A stretch of 64,000 bases of DNA, taken from assembly GCA_024693365.1 (NCBI GenBank), contig JAILLF010000007.1:115244-179243 (forward strand), given 5' to 3'. The notes below the pieces were generated by a model, which did no database searches, was not told where the DNA came from, and saw only the letters and a program-made list of their open reading frames with translations. Below are positions 1 through 8,346 of this stretch, one piece after another (position 1 is the first letter of the stretch; each line of letters begins with the position of its first letter). This DNA is from Acetatifactor sp. (GTDB taxonomy: Bacteria > Bacillota > Clostridia > Lachnospirales > Lachnospiraceae). The position numbers and the translations under genes were made by a program.

Positions 1-696
1 TTAAAGTCAAAGGTTCGTAAAACGCTGGAATACACTCTTGAAAGAGCAAAGGCAACGGAAGCTCCCAAGGCCGGAAAATATAGGGTGATTATCAGTGATT
101 CTTACGTAAATGACGTCTTTAGCTATTACAGCGGAAGAGCTCAGGCTGGTTATATTTATGCCGGATATTCAACGTTTGAGGTGGGTCAGAACGTACAGGC
201 AACCAATGCGGAAGGAGAAGTTGCAGAAGTTAAAGGTGACAAGGTCAGCATGACGCTGGTGCCTACCGAACCTTTGAGCGATGAAGGCATCTGGCAGAGG
301 GAACTTGAATTGTTAGACAACGGCGTGCTGAAAGCCTATTATGGCGGCTTACGTTTCTCGAGATATTTAGGGATTGAGCCGACCGGATTTTTCGGCTGCG
401 TCAACGTGGCGCCCGGCACTATGTCAGTGGAAGACATGAAAAAAGAGCCCTATCTTTGGGTCGTTAATTTCTCTGACTTTCAGCTGGATGATTTCACGGG
501 ACATTTTGGCGGTGAGATCAGACTCGCCTTCCTTTATGACGGCGAAAAGGTTACGCCCGTAACCGGTGGTTCCATCAACGGAAGCATCATTGATTCCCAG
601 ACCAATATGCATTTCTCGAAAGAAATCCAGAAATCAGCTGATTTTGTGGGTCCCTACGCCATGTGCTTTGAGGACGTATCGGTAGCGGGTGTGTAG
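1..696 (+). CDS. TldD/PmbA family protein, C-terminal part (5' end outside window)
   Basis: The frame is open from base 1 to TAG 694-696, so about 231 C-terminal residues are visible and the start lies upstream. The stretch 'SGRAQAGYIYAGYSTFEVG', the 'NVAPGTMSVEDM' segment and the glycine-rich beta strands that follow ('GGEIRLAFLYD') resemble the C-terminal domain of the TldD/PmbA (modulator of gyrase) family. In that family TldD and TldE form a heterodimeric zinc protease that trims peptides. The HExxxH zinc site of TldD lies N-terminal to the visible part, so I cannot say whether this is the catalytic or the partner subunit. The two are usually adjacent, so the other subunit would be expected just upstream. 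Confidence 0.75.
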   Translation, partial: LKSKVRKTLEYTLERAKATEAPKAGKYRVIISDSYVNDVFSYYSGRAQAGYIYAGYSTFEVGQNVQATNAEGEVAEVKGDKVSMTLVPTEPLSDEGIWQRELELLDNGVLKAYYGGLRFSRYLGIEPTGFFGCVNVAPGTMSVEDMKKEPYLWVVNFSDFQLDDFTGHFGGEIRLAFLYDGEKVTPVTGGSINGSIIDSQTNMHFSKEIQKSADFVGPYAMCFEDVSVAGV

Positions 697-711
697 AAAG
701 TGCTAATTGAC

Positions 712-828
712 GGGGAGCGTCAACAGGCGCGTAAGAACCGGCAAATGACATAGTACTGGCAACAAGTGCGTAAGAACCGGCAAATGACGAGGAACCGTCA
801 ACAAGTGCGTACGATCCGGTAATTGATG
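712..828. repeat. Three tandem copies of a ~39-bp degenerate repeat
   Basis: Units run 712-750, 751-789 and 790-828. The shared core is 'GCGTAAGAACCGGCAAATGA', near-identical in units 1 and 2 and diverged in unit 3. The array fills the gap between the TldD/PmbA-type gene and the first acetyltransferase. No ribosome binding site or dyad symmetry was seen, and no function is assigned. Confidence 0.8.
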
Positions 829-843
829 GGGCGAATGAGGTGC

Positions 844-1287
844 ATGAAGAAAATGATAGATTATAAAGAAATTAGCCATGATGGATTTTGCCGGGATGAA
901 TTTGGACGTGAAGAATTTGAGCGGATCAAGGAAATCTATCGTGGGGAAAACTGGGCTGCATACTTGCAGGATGATGAAGCACTGAAGAGGGCGTTTGAAA
1001 AATCGCTCTATTGCTTAGGGGCATATGATGGTGACAAGCTCATAGGTTTTATCAGATGCGTCGGCGACGGAGAACATATCGTATTTGTGCAGGATCTGAT
1101 TGTCGCAGCGGATTATCAGCGTCAAAAAATCGGAACAACCCTGTTCAAGAGGGTTTGGGATAAATATGTTCACGTACGCATGTTCCAGGTGAATACGGAT
1201 ATCGAAGATGAGAGGGATAATCTGTTTTATAGGTCATTCGGAATGAAACCGATATGCGAGGGCAATATGATCTCGTATTTCCGCTGA
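844..1287 (+). CDS. GNAT family N-acetyltransferase
   Basis: A 147-residue single-domain GNAT. The acetyl-CoA pyrophosphate-binding loop is 'YQRQKIGTTL' (about residues 91-100), following the beta strand 'IVFVQDLIVA', and the C-terminal 'LFYRSFGM' matches the usual beta6-alpha4 region. GNATs move an acetyl group from acetyl-CoA to an amine; the substrate cannot be read from sequence. ATG 844 was chosen as a compromise: GAGG lies close upstream and the downstream ATG 853 is equally possible, while an upstream TTG 823 sits inside the tandem repeat. It opens a run of same-strand small enzymes. Confidence 0.8.
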   Translation: MKKMIDYKEISHDGFCRDEFGREEFERIKEIYRGENWAAYLQDDEALKRAFEKSLYCLGAYDGDKLIGFIRCVGDGEHIVFVQDLIVAADYQRQKIGTTLFKRVWDKYVHVRMFQVNTDIEDERDNLFYRSFGMKPICEGNMISYFR

Positions 1288-1329
1288 CGAAGCTGTTTGG
1301 CAATACATTGTATTTTAGGAGAAAGAGTT

Positions 1330-1914
1330 ATGGAACATAAAATAGTACCGCTGCCGAAGGAGCAGTGGAAGGGCGTTCCCATTCTGATGAAATATACGAC
1401 GGAGGAGTATTATGATCTCGAGGTTTCGGAGAATGCGGACGCTTTTGAGGCGAAGATGATAAAGAAGAAATTTGAGACACCGGTGACGCATACGCCGGAG
1501 GAATATGATTTCCCGGACGGCTTGTATCAGGATCATTGGGAGAAAGCAGAAGCTTATGGAATTTACCGTGAGGAAGACGGAAAGAAGATTTTGATGGCAT
1601 GCATCGAGGTCTGCCCCGAGGAGTGGAGCAATCGCCTGATGGTGACGGAGCTTTGGGTGGATGATTCCCTGCACAGGCAGGGCATTGGCACGGCGCTTAT
1701 GAACAAGGCAAAGGAGATCGCGAAGGAGCAGAACCGCAGGGCCATTATTCTGGAGACCCAGTCCTGCAACGTCAGGGCCATTGCTTTTTATCGTTCCCAG
1801 GGCTTCCAGCTGATCGGATTTGATTCTTGCTGTTATACCAATCGCGACGTGGAGCGACGTGAGATCCGCTTTGACATGGGATTCTTCATGGATCAGCGCG
1901 AAGGCAGATATTGA
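1330..1914 (+). CDS. GNAT family N-acetyltransferase
   Basis: A 194-residue protein with the GNAT core in its C-terminal half. The CoA-binding loop is 'RQGIGTAL' (residues 116-123), followed by 'AIILETQSCNVRAIAFYRSQGF', whose asparagine and aromatic residues are typical of the strand beta5/helix alpha4 region. The first ~85 residues form a specific extension, probably substrate-determining. ATG 1330 was chosen because AGGAG at 1318-1322 is well placed; an in-frame ATG at 1297 has no such site. It is nearly contiguous with the next acetyltransferase. Confidence 0.8.
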   Translation: MEHKIVPLPKEQWKGVPILMKYTTEEYYDLEVSENADAFEAKMIKKKFETPVTHTPEEYDFPDGLYQDHWEKAEAYGIYREEDGKKILMACIEVCPEEWSNRLMVTELWVDDSLHRQGIGTALMNKAKEIAKEQNRRAIILETQSCNVRAIAFYRSQGFQLIGFDSCCYTNRDVERREIRFDMGFFMDQREGRY

Positions 1915-1955
1915 AAATGACAGTTTCGTACGAAGGGAAAGAAGGAGAATCGAAA

Positions 1956-2480
1956 TTGAGGATAGAAACGGAAAGATTGATTATCCGGGAACTAGAGCTG
2001 CCTGATGCGGAAGCATTTGTGGAAATGGCTTCTGACGGAAGCATGAACGACGTGGGTTTTAATCCGAATTGCGGTGAATGGATGGAAGGCTGGATCATCG
2101 AAGCGCAGGAGCTTGAGAAAAAGGATGATCCGCGGATGGAATATCTGGCTTATGTGATCGTGGAAAAGAAAACCGGAAAAGTGATCGGTACGGTCGGAAG
2201 TTCCTATTATGAAGATATGAAAAAGGTTGGCATTACTTTTGGCGTCAGCGCGGCGTATCGCAATCTGGGATATGCGACGGAAGCAGCGAGAGCATATATA
2301 GATTATTACTTTAATCATTATGATGAGACGGAGATCATAGCGACCGTCCGCGACGAGAATATCCCTTCGTGGAAGGTGATTGAAAAAGCCGGTTTTGAGC
2401 TGACAGATATACGGACGTATCAGGATATTAACGATGAAAAAGAAGAATTAACACGGTTTTACCAAAGAAAAAGAAATTAA
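1956..2480 (+). CDS. RimJ/RimL-type GNAT acetyltransferase
   Basis: A 174-residue protein opening with '(M)RIETERLIIRELELPDAEA', the classic beginning of the RimL-like subfamily (acetylation of protein N-termini or of small amines). The CoA loop is 'AYRNLGYATEAARA', and 'NIPSWKVIEKAGF' is the normal alpha4 motif. The TTG at 1956 was chosen because AAGGAG lies 8 bases upstream and the protein then begins exactly where family members do. An upstream TTG at 1911 would overlap the preceding gene's stop. The substrate is unknown. Confidence 0.8.
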   Translation: MRIETERLIIRELELPDAEAFVEMASDGSMNDVGFNPNCGEWMEGWIIEAQELEKKDDPRMEYLAYVIVEKKTGKVIGTVGSSYYEDMKKVGITFGVSAAYRNLGYATEAARAYIDYYFNHYDETEIIATVRDENIPSWKVIEKAGFELTDIRTYQDINDEKEELTRFYQRKRN

Positions 2481-2530
2481 GAAAGATCGGCGCTTGGAAA
2501 CTTCGATGACGTTTATGAGGAGGATTGCAG

Positions 2531-3175
2531 GTGGAAAGGCCTAATTTTGATGACGTGAAAAGCTTTGCGGAATTTAGCAAGTATTACTGGTATCGGGATG
2601 AACTGATCAAGATTTGTAAGGCCCACGGACTCAAGGCGCCCAGCGGAAAGATTGAGTTGTACAAGGTTATCGAGGCGTATTTTTCCGGAGAAGAAATTTC
2701 GGTGGCTGGAAAAGCAGGGGCGCGAACCGCTTTGAAATGTGCAGGGAGGGGGACTCGCGGAAAAAAGAAAGTGCGCGTCGAGGAACTGACGCAGGATACA
2801 GGCCTGATCGAGTGTGGTTTTACTTTTGGCCCAAGGTTTCGTGAGTTTTTCGTCAAGCAAACCGGAGAAGAAAAGTTTAAGTTCAACGTCGACATGGTGG
2901 CCACGGCGAAGAAGGTTAAAGAGACGGGTGACGGGAGTTTTACGCTGGGAGATCTGCTAGATATTTACTACGGGAAAAAGACTTATGCGATCTATGACAA
3001 GTCGGCGCTTCAGTGGAATCAGTTTGTTCATGATTTCTGCGCGGATGAGGCGACAAAGGGATTTGAAAACAGGTTAAAGGCAGCGGCTGCCCTGTGGAAG
3101 ATCGTGAGGGACTCAGACAGGGAGAAAAGGTATTCCCGGAAATTGTTGGAGGAATTCAGGGATTCCTTAAATTAG
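2531..3175 (+). CDS. SAP-like domain protein with DUF6434-type C-terminus
   Basis: A 214-residue protein starting at GTG 2531, with a perfect AGGAGG 7 bases upstream. Residues ~1-55 ('YRDELIKICKAHGLKAPSGK') look like a SAP helix-extension-helix nucleic-acid-binding motif. A basic linker ('RGTRGKKKVRVEEL') leads to a C-terminal part with 'CGFTFGPRFREFF' and 'TLGDLLDIYYGKK', which I believe matches DUF6434. The combination suggests a DNA- or RNA-binding cytosolic protein, but the activity is unknown. The SAP assignment is by eye and moderate. Confidence 0.6.
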   Translation: MERPNFDDVKSFAEFSKYYWYRDELIKICKAHGLKAPSGKIELYKVIEAYFSGEEISVAGKAGARTALKCAGRGTRGKKKVRVEELTQDTGLIECGFTFGPRFREFFVKQTGEEKFKFNVDMVATAKKVKETGDGSFTLGDLLDIYYGKKTYAIYDKSALQWNQFVHDFCADEATKGFENRLKAAAALWKIVRDSDREKRYSRKLLEEFRDSLN

Positions 3176-3221
3176 ACTGTAAGAAAATATGTATTTTAAG
3201 ATAAGGATGCGGGGTGAAAAC

Positions 3222-4256
3222 ATGAACGCGGTTCATCAAAAAATAGTAGATGCAATTATGGAAAAGGCAATGATGGAATGCCCTGGAGTGGTTGATCTGG
3301 TGGGCATTTACGGGTCGGTTTGCACGGGCGACGTGCATGAGCATTCAGACCTTGACCTGCTGATCTTGATCAATGATCCGAAGGGCTACGCGCTATCAAA
3401 GGTATTTATCTTGGATGACGAAGAGGTCGGCTATGACATCTATTGCACGAATTGGGAAATGCTGGAGGACGATGCGAATTGCGGACATGCCCATATCAGC
3501 AAGCTCTTGGATTCCGATGTGCTTTACGTGCGGGATGAGAGCGTAACGGAGCGCTTGGAGAGACTGAAAAATCAGGCGCGAGAGGTGCTGGGTTCTGACA
3601 AGCGGTTTGAAGTGATTGCAGGGATCCGCGAAGAGCTTTGCAGGATTTACGGGCGGGCTTTTGTGGCGGAGACCATTGGACAGCTTCGGGGCTGGGCGGC
3701 ATTTATGATCACCCTTAGCCTGGATGCCGTAATGCTTTGGAATGGCACGTATTTCAAGCGCGGCATCAAGAGAACCTTTGAGGAACTTGAGGGGCTCGAC
3801 GTTCCGGATGATTTTGAAAAGAACGTCATGAAGATCGTAAAGGCGAAGAATTTCATTGAGCTTGGGATTGCGCTGGGAACCTTGTTTAAGTCGGTGATGC
3901 GCTTTACGGAGCGCAGAACGAGAAAGGATGCGCCCACGAAGGAAAGACTTGCAGGCACCTACGAGGAAATGTTCTCCAATTGGAGAAATAAGATGCCTGA
4001 GGCGGCAGAACGCGGGGATGCGTTTGCGTCCTTTATGAATCTGGCATCCCTGCAGTACATGTTTGAGGAGATCCGTGCGGAGAACGCCATTCCAAAGTTT
4101 CCCGTCTTGGAAGAATTTGATGCAACAGATCTTGCGAAGAATGCAAAGATCTTTGATGATGCAATCGAGGAGTACCGCCAGGAGTACGTTAAGCTTGGCA
4201 TGGAGCCCGTGCGATACGTTAACGTGGATGAATTTGTGAAGGCTTATCTGAAGTAG
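3222..4256 (+). CDS. Nucleotidyltransferase-fold protein (DNA polymerase beta superfamily)
   Basis: A 344-residue protein. Residues 31-47 carry 'GSVCTGDVHEHSDLDLL', the G-S...D-x-D nucleotidyltransferase signature with D43 and D45 as metal ligands. The remaining ~270 residues are helical and uncharacterised. Members of this superfamily adenylylate small molecules such as aminoglycosides or act as MNT antitoxins; the length and long helical tail resemble stand-alone adenylyltransferases more than ~100-residue MNT antitoxins. ATG 3222 follows GGGGTGA at good spacing. No HEPN partner is adjacent. Confidence 0.7.
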   Translation: MNAVHQKIVDAIMEKAMMECPGVVDLVGIYGSVCTGDVHEHSDLDLLILINDPKGYALSKVFILDDEEVGYDIYCTNWEMLEDDANCGHAHISKLLDSDVLYVRDESVTERLERLKNQAREVLGSDKRFEVIAGIREELCRIYGRAFVAETIGQLRGWAAFMITLSLDAVMLWNGTYFKRGIKRTFEELEGLDVPDDFEKNVMKIVKAKNFIELGIALGTLFKSVMRFTERRTRKDAPTKERLAGTYEEMFSNWRNKMPEAAERGDAFASFMNLASLQYMFEEIRAENAIPKFPVLEEFDATDLAKNAKIFDDAIEEYRQEYVKLGMEPVRYVNVDEFVKAYLK

Positions 4257-4345
4257 GAACGTACGCATTATGGATCTGCCTGAGACTATGCGGATCAGGA
4301 CTCATGCTATTTTAATTCAGATTGAGAATAAGAGGTGCTGAACTC

Positions 4346-5179
4346 ATGAGAATCGTCAACTTGATTGAGAATACGGAAGGCCGAAGTGGGTGTACGTTTG
4401 CACATGGCTTGTCCTTTTACGTGGAGACGAAAAAACATAAATTGCTTGTAGATCTCGGCCCGTCGGAAGAAACCCTGCGGAATGCCGGGGTGCTTGGCAT
4501 TGATCTTACAAAGGTGGATACCGTCATCTTAAGTCATGGACATTATGATCATTCGGGAGGAATTCTTCCCTTCTCGAAAATGAACGATCATGCACGCATC
4601 TACATGCAGGAATCTGCAACGGATGCGTACTATGCAGATGATGGAAGGAATGCATCGGAGCGGTTTCGCTATATCGGGATCGACAGGGAAATTGCAAAGC
4701 TGCCACAGGTTCAGTTTTTACGCGGCGATACCTTCATCGATGAGGAATTAGAGCTCTTTACCATCAAGCATAGAAGCCATGACCTGCCGTTTACCAACAA
4801 GCGGCTCCTAATCCGAAAGGGAGAGGAATATCAGAGGGATGATTTCCGGCATGAGCATTTTCTGGTGATCAGGGAAGAGGGAAAAACGGTTCTGACGTCA
4901 GGCTGTGCGCATAATGGCATTCTTAGCATTATGGATGCGTTTATGGAAAAATATGGGAAGGCACCGGATCTGGTAGTCAGCGGATTTCATTTGATGAAGA
5001 AGACGGACTATAAGGAAGAGGAAATTAAAGAGATTGAAGACATCGCAAGGGAGCTGAAAAACTATCCGACAAGGTTTGTGACCTGTCACTGTACCGGTAC
5101 GACGGCGTATGACGTGATGAAAGGGATTCTGAAAGAGAAATTGGATTATGTGCATTCCGGTGAAGAGGTTAATTGGTAA
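4346..5179 (+). CDS. Metallo-beta-lactamase-fold hydrolase (COG1237-like)
   Basis: A 277-residue protein. The metal-binding HxHxDH motif is 'SHGHYDHSGG' (H64, H66, D68, H69). Later 'TSGCAHNGI' and 'SGFHLM' supply the remaining ligands, and 'TCHCTG' sits near the C-terminus. This pattern matches the MBL subgroup that includes dihydropterin-linked ribofuranosylaminobenzene phosphate synthase-like proteins, whose bacterial function is unknown. ATG 4346 is preceded by AGAGGTG. The protein is cytosolic with no signal peptide. Confidence 0.75.
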   Translation: MRIVNLIENTEGRSGCTFAHGLSFYVETKKHKLLVDLGPSEETLRNAGVLGIDLTKVDTVILSHGHYDHSGGILPFSKMNDHARIYMQESATDAYYADDGRNASERFRYIGIDREIAKLPQVQFLRGDTFIDEELELFTIKHRSHDLPFTNKRLLIRKGEEYQRDDFRHEHFLVIREEGKTVLTSGCAHNGILSIMDAFMEKYGKAPDLVVSGFHLMKKTDYKEEEIKEIEDIARELKNYPTRFVTCHCTGTTAYDVMKGILKEKLDYVHSGEEVNW

Positions 5180-5222
5180 GGCTTTACGTTTGAAAACGGG
5201 GCGTCAACGCAGCGAGGTCGAA

Positions 5223-5831
5223 GTGAAAATCAGAGAATTAAAACAAGGTGAAGAGGATTTGTTAAAGGATTTTTTATATGAAGCCATCTTTATTCCTGAG
5301 GGCGTGGAGGCGCCTTCGAGGGATATTATTGAACTTCCGGAGCTTCGGATTTACTATGATGGTTTTGGCAGCGGACGCGCAGACTTTTGCCTTGTTGCTA
5401 CCGTGGAGGAAGCCGCGACGGGAAGTGAACATTCTGCATCTAATGTCGCTGTAGGGAATGATTGCCTGACACCTAAAGCTTCCATGGGAAAGGTTGGCAT
5501 TGTGCCTAGGCCATATGAGAAGGTGGTTGGCGCCGTTTGGACGCGTCTCATGAAGGATTATGGTTACGTGGATGACGAAACGCCGTCCTTTGCCATTTCG
5601 CTCTACAAGGAATACCGCGGGAAGGGCTATGGCACAAAGCTGATGCAGGCCATGCTGGAATTATTGCGGTCGAAGGGATTCAAAAAAGCCTCCCTTGCCG
5701 TACAGAAGGCAAATTATGCGGTACGCATGTATGAAAAGGTAGGCTTTGTTACGGTGGATCAAAACGAGGAAGAATTTATCATGACGTACAATGAAAGTGG
5801 CAAAGGCACGGGTAAAAATGAGAGAGGGTAA
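5223..5831 (+). CDS. GNAT acetyltransferase with an internal insertion
   Basis: A 202-residue protein starting at GTG 5223 with GAGG 5 bases upstream. The GNAT core is clear: 'YRGKGYGTKLM' (~131-141) binds CoA and 'NYAVRMYEKVGF' closes the fold. Between 'DFCLVAT' and 'VVGAVWTRL' there is an extra ~37-residue stretch (about 62-98), rich in Ser, Ala, Gly and Asn and lacking secondary-structure character. It interrupts what should be a tight beta3-beta4 hairpin and includes AAT-GTC, a codon pair otherwise rare here. The substrate is unknown. Confidence 0.75.
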   Translation: MKIRELKQGEEDLLKDFLYEAIFIPEGVEAPSRDIIELPELRIYYDGFGSGRADFCLVATVEEAATGSEHSASNVAVGNDCLTPKASMGKVGIVPRPYEKVVGAVWTRLMKDYGYVDDETPSFAISLYKEYRGKGYGTKLMQAMLELLRSKGFKKASLAVQKANYAVRMYEKVGFVTVDQNEEEFIMTYNESGKGTGKNERG

Positions 5832-5834
5832 TCA

Positions 5835-6299
5835 ATGGACAGAAGTGAGAGAGTGGAATTGGCGGTGCTTTGCCTGATCAAGGATGGCGACAGGATCCTT
5901 TTGCAAAATAGAGTGAAGAAGGATTGGCAGGGGTATACGCTTCCAGGCGGGCATGTGGAGTGCGGGGAATCCTTTGTGGATGCAGTGATCCGCGAGATGA
6001 AAGAGGAGACAGGCCTTACGATCAGTCAGCCCAAGATGGTTGGGATCAAGCAGTTCCCCATGAAAAACGGAAGGTATGAAGAGGGCAGATACGTTGTGCT
6101 TTTGTTCACGGCAAATCAGTTCACGGGCGAAGTCGTATCCTCGGAAGAGGGCGAGATGGAATGGGTTAACCAGAGCGAGATCTCGAAGATCCCTGCGGTG
6201 GATGATCTGGAGGAACTGTTGCAGGTCTTCGATGATCCGAATCTCACGGAGTTCCAGTACCTTGTGGACGGGGATGATTGGACGGCCGTACTGAAATAA
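5835..6299 (+). CDS. Nudix hydrolase, 8-oxo-dGTP diphosphatase-like
   Basis: A 154-residue protein. The Nudix box Gx5Ex7REUxEExGU is complete at residues 39-61, with 'REMKEETGL' holding the metal-binding glutamates. Nudix enzymes hydrolyse nucleoside diphosphates linked to another group. The short single-domain form with 'QNRVKKDWQGYTLPGGHVE' resembles MutT-like 8-oxo-dGTP diphosphatases, though the substrate is not provable. It starts 3 bases after the preceding acetyltransferase stop and is probably co-transcribed with it. Confidence 0.85.
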   Translation: MDRSERVELAVLCLIKDGDRILLQNRVKKDWQGYTLPGGHVECGESFVDAVIREMKEETGLTISQPKMVGIKQFPMKNGRYEEGRYVVLLFTANQFTGEVVSSEEGEMEWVNQSEISKIPAVDDLEELLQVFDDPNLTEFQYLVDGDDWTAVLK

Positions 6300-6387
6300 G
6301 CAGGCGACGTGGCATGGCGTCTTAAGATTGGCAGGGCTGAGGAGGGCCTCAGTTTGTTGCTTGCAATGGAATGGATGGAGGAAAATG

Positions 6388-6918
6388 ATGGATACAAAGG
6401 TATATTACGAAGACGAAACGATTAAGATCCGCAGCATGGTACCGGCGGATGCGAAGATTTTTTATGATACTTATTTGTCCTACAACTGGCACCCTCAGAT
6501 GGAGACCTATGAGGGTTATTATAAGGAGCAGGAAGCAGGGGAACGCATCGTGTTTATCCCGGAATATGAAGGCAAGGTTGCAGGGATCTGCACGCTGGTC
6601 CTAAAGCCTTCGGAAGGGCCGCTCGCAGGCAAGGGATGGCTTGAGATCGTTGATTTTGGCGTGTTTTTTCACCTGCATAAAAGAGGTATCGGAAATAAGA
6701 TTCTTGACGTGGTTGAGGCAGAGGCGGCAAAGTACGCGGATCACGTATTTCTTGCGGTCGGCCTGCATTCAGGCTATGGCGCGGCGCAGAGGATTTACGT
6801 AAAGCGCGGGTACGTGCCGGACGGCAGCGGCGTGTGGTATCAGGGAAAGCAGCTAGATCAATATGCGCCCTGCGTAAATGATGATGACCTGCTACTGTTT
6901 TTGGCAAAAGAAGTATAA
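6388..6918 (+). CDS. GNAT family N-acetyltransferase
   Basis: A 176-residue protein. The CoA loop is 'HKRGIGNKIL', after the strand 'WLEIVDFGVFF', and 'GAAQRIYVKRGYVPDG' is the C-terminal GNAT motif. The ending 'VWYQGKQLDQYAPCVNDDD' resembles a subgroup of clostridial GNATs annotated only by fold. GGAGGA at 6377-6382 favours ATG 6388 over the adjacent ATG 6385. The substrate is unknown. Confidence 0.8.
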   Translation: MDTKVYYEDETIKIRSMVPADAKIFYDTYLSYNWHPQMETYEGYYKEQEAGERIVFIPEYEGKVAGICTLVLKPSEGPLAGKGWLEIVDFGVFFHLHKRGIGNKILDVVEAEAAKYADHVFLAVGLHSGYGAAQRIYVKRGYVPDGSGVWYQGKQLDQYAPCVNDDDLLLFLAKEV

Positions 6919-7037
6919 CGAGAAACCAACGTAAGCTCATCAATGGTTCTTGTGTTGCAAGGAAGCGTGGTTAAAAGCAATGTATGCCATGGATAAGCTT
7001 GCGTAGAACAGAAGTCAGACAGATGGAGAAAAGAAAA

Positions 7038-7559
7038 ATGGAAAAGGGTAAGATAATATTTTTAAATGGCGTCACCAGTTCTGGAAAAACGACCATCGTA
7101 GAGGCGCTACAGGAGCGCCGGGACATGTTTTTCTACGTGGTTGCAAATGATCTGTTTCAGGAGATGGTGGGCGAGCAATATCTGCAGGAGAACTATTGGA
7201 AGTATCTTTCCGAGGTGATCATCATGATGTATCACACGGCAAAGCTCTATTCCGACATGGGGAAGAACGTGCTGATCGACGGCATTCTCGTGGAACGCGA
7301 GGAAATCAAGCCCCATTATCAAAAGCTCATGGAGATCATGAAGGACAATCCCTTAGAGATCGTTGAGGTGTATTGCCCGCTGGAGATCTGCAAACAGAGA
7401 AATATTGAACGCGGAGACCGCTATGAGAGCCAGTCGGAGGAACAGGCGGAGCTGATGAGTAAGGAGATCAAGTATCGCATGCGCGTGGACACCAGCAAGT
7501 ATTCTGCGGAGGAATGCGCAGAGCAGATCATTAAGACAATATTTGTAGAAGCATCGTGA
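7038..7559 (+). CDS. Chloramphenicol phosphotransferase-like P-loop kinase
   Basis: A 173-residue protein. The Walker A loop is 'GVTSSGKTT' (residues 11-19), right after 'IIFLNG'. 'NVLIDGILVERE' gives the catalytic acidic segment and 'CKQRNIERGDR' an arginine-rich lid. This matches the CPT-like family, whose founding member O-phosphorylates chloramphenicol, but most bacterial homologues have no known substrate and resistance cannot be inferred. ATG 7038 has GGAG at 9-base spacing; ATG 7023 is an alternative. Another CPT-like gene lies at 17837. Confidence 0.7.
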   Translation: MEKGKIIFLNGVTSSGKTTIVEALQERRDMFFYVVANDLFQEMVGEQYLQENYWKYLSEVIIMMYHTAKLYSDMGKNVLIDGILVEREEIKPHYQKLMEIMKDNPLEIVEVYCPLEICKQRNIERGDRYESQSEEQAELMSKEIKYRMRVDTSKYSAEECAEQIIKTIFVEAS

Positions 7560-7661
7560 ACATATCAAAACGATTTGCATATGTCGCCGGCATGTCTGAG
7601 TTGCGCATGGAAGCAAGGGGCATCAGGAAGAGCATGCAAGTCGGCAGAAGGAGAATGGAAA

Positions 7662-8237
7662 GTGGCGAATATTTATTTTATCTCCGGTCCGTGCGGATGT
7701 GGAAAGACAACCCTCACAAACGCACTGGCCGAGTATATGGTGAAGGTGGAAAAGCGAAGACAGGTTTACGTGATCCACGGAGACGATTTCCATCAGGGCT
7801 TTGTCACTAGGGCTTATGAGGAAGGAGATTTCTGGGCCGACGGACAGGCGACGAATCAGTTGGAGTGGCTGGAGATCCTGAAGTTCAATTGGGAATGTAT
7901 CATCGACGTGGCGGGCAAGGCGCTTGCGCGCGGACTGGACGTACTGATCGATTACGTTGTTGAAGAAGAGTTACCGTTACTTCAAAAGCTAGCAAAGGAG
8001 CATGATGCAAAGCTTTATTATCTGGTACTCACGGCGTCAGAGGAGGCAATCACGAAGCGCATCCAGGAGCGCGGCGACATGGAGATGGTGGAACGGGCAC
8101 TGTTCTTAAAAAACAAGCTGGATCATCTCCCGGAGAATCAGGGACATCTTTACGACAATACGGGAAAATCCGTAGAACAAGAGGTTGTGGAAGTCATGGA
8201 ATTCATGAAGAAGATCGCCGAGATCACCAACCAATAA
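7662..8237 (+). CDS. P-loop nucleoside/shikimate-kinase-like ATPase
   Basis: A 191-residue protein from GTG 7662 with AAGGAG 8 bases upstream. Walker A is 'SGPCGCGKTT' (K15), with two cysteines inside the loop. 'IHGDDFHQGF' looks like a substrate-binding loop of the kind seen in uridine- or gluconate-kinase-like enzymes, and 'KRIQERGD' is an arginine lid. The size and layout are those of a small-molecule kinase, with unknown substrate. The preceding CPT-like gene ends 100 bases upstream; the two may form a pair. Confidence 0.65.
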   Translation: MANIYFISGPCGCGKTTLTNALAEYMVKVEKRRQVYVIHGDDFHQGFVTRAYEEGDFWADGQATNQLEWLEILKFNWECIIDVAGKALARGLDVLIDYVVEEELPLLQKLAKEHDAKLYYLVLTASEEAITKRIQERGDMEMVERALFLKNKLDHLPENQGHLYDNTGKSVEQEVVEVMEFMKKIAEITNQ

Positions 8238-8346
8238 ATTCACGAAGTAAATCACAAACCAGTAAAAAGAGGAATTGTTGCGTCGCGGAAATGCATTTTT
8301 GTCATTCATGCATGAAACATACCGTGGCGAGAAGCGGGGAGGTACT

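Noticed and set aside
712..828. CRISPR array
   Set aside because: Three degenerate 39-base units are directly adjacent with no unique spacers and no cas genes nearby.
3222..4256. MNT/HEPN toxin-antitoxin pair
   Set aside because: The nucleotidyltransferase protein is 344 residues, far longer than MNT antitoxins, and no HEPN gene is adjacent.
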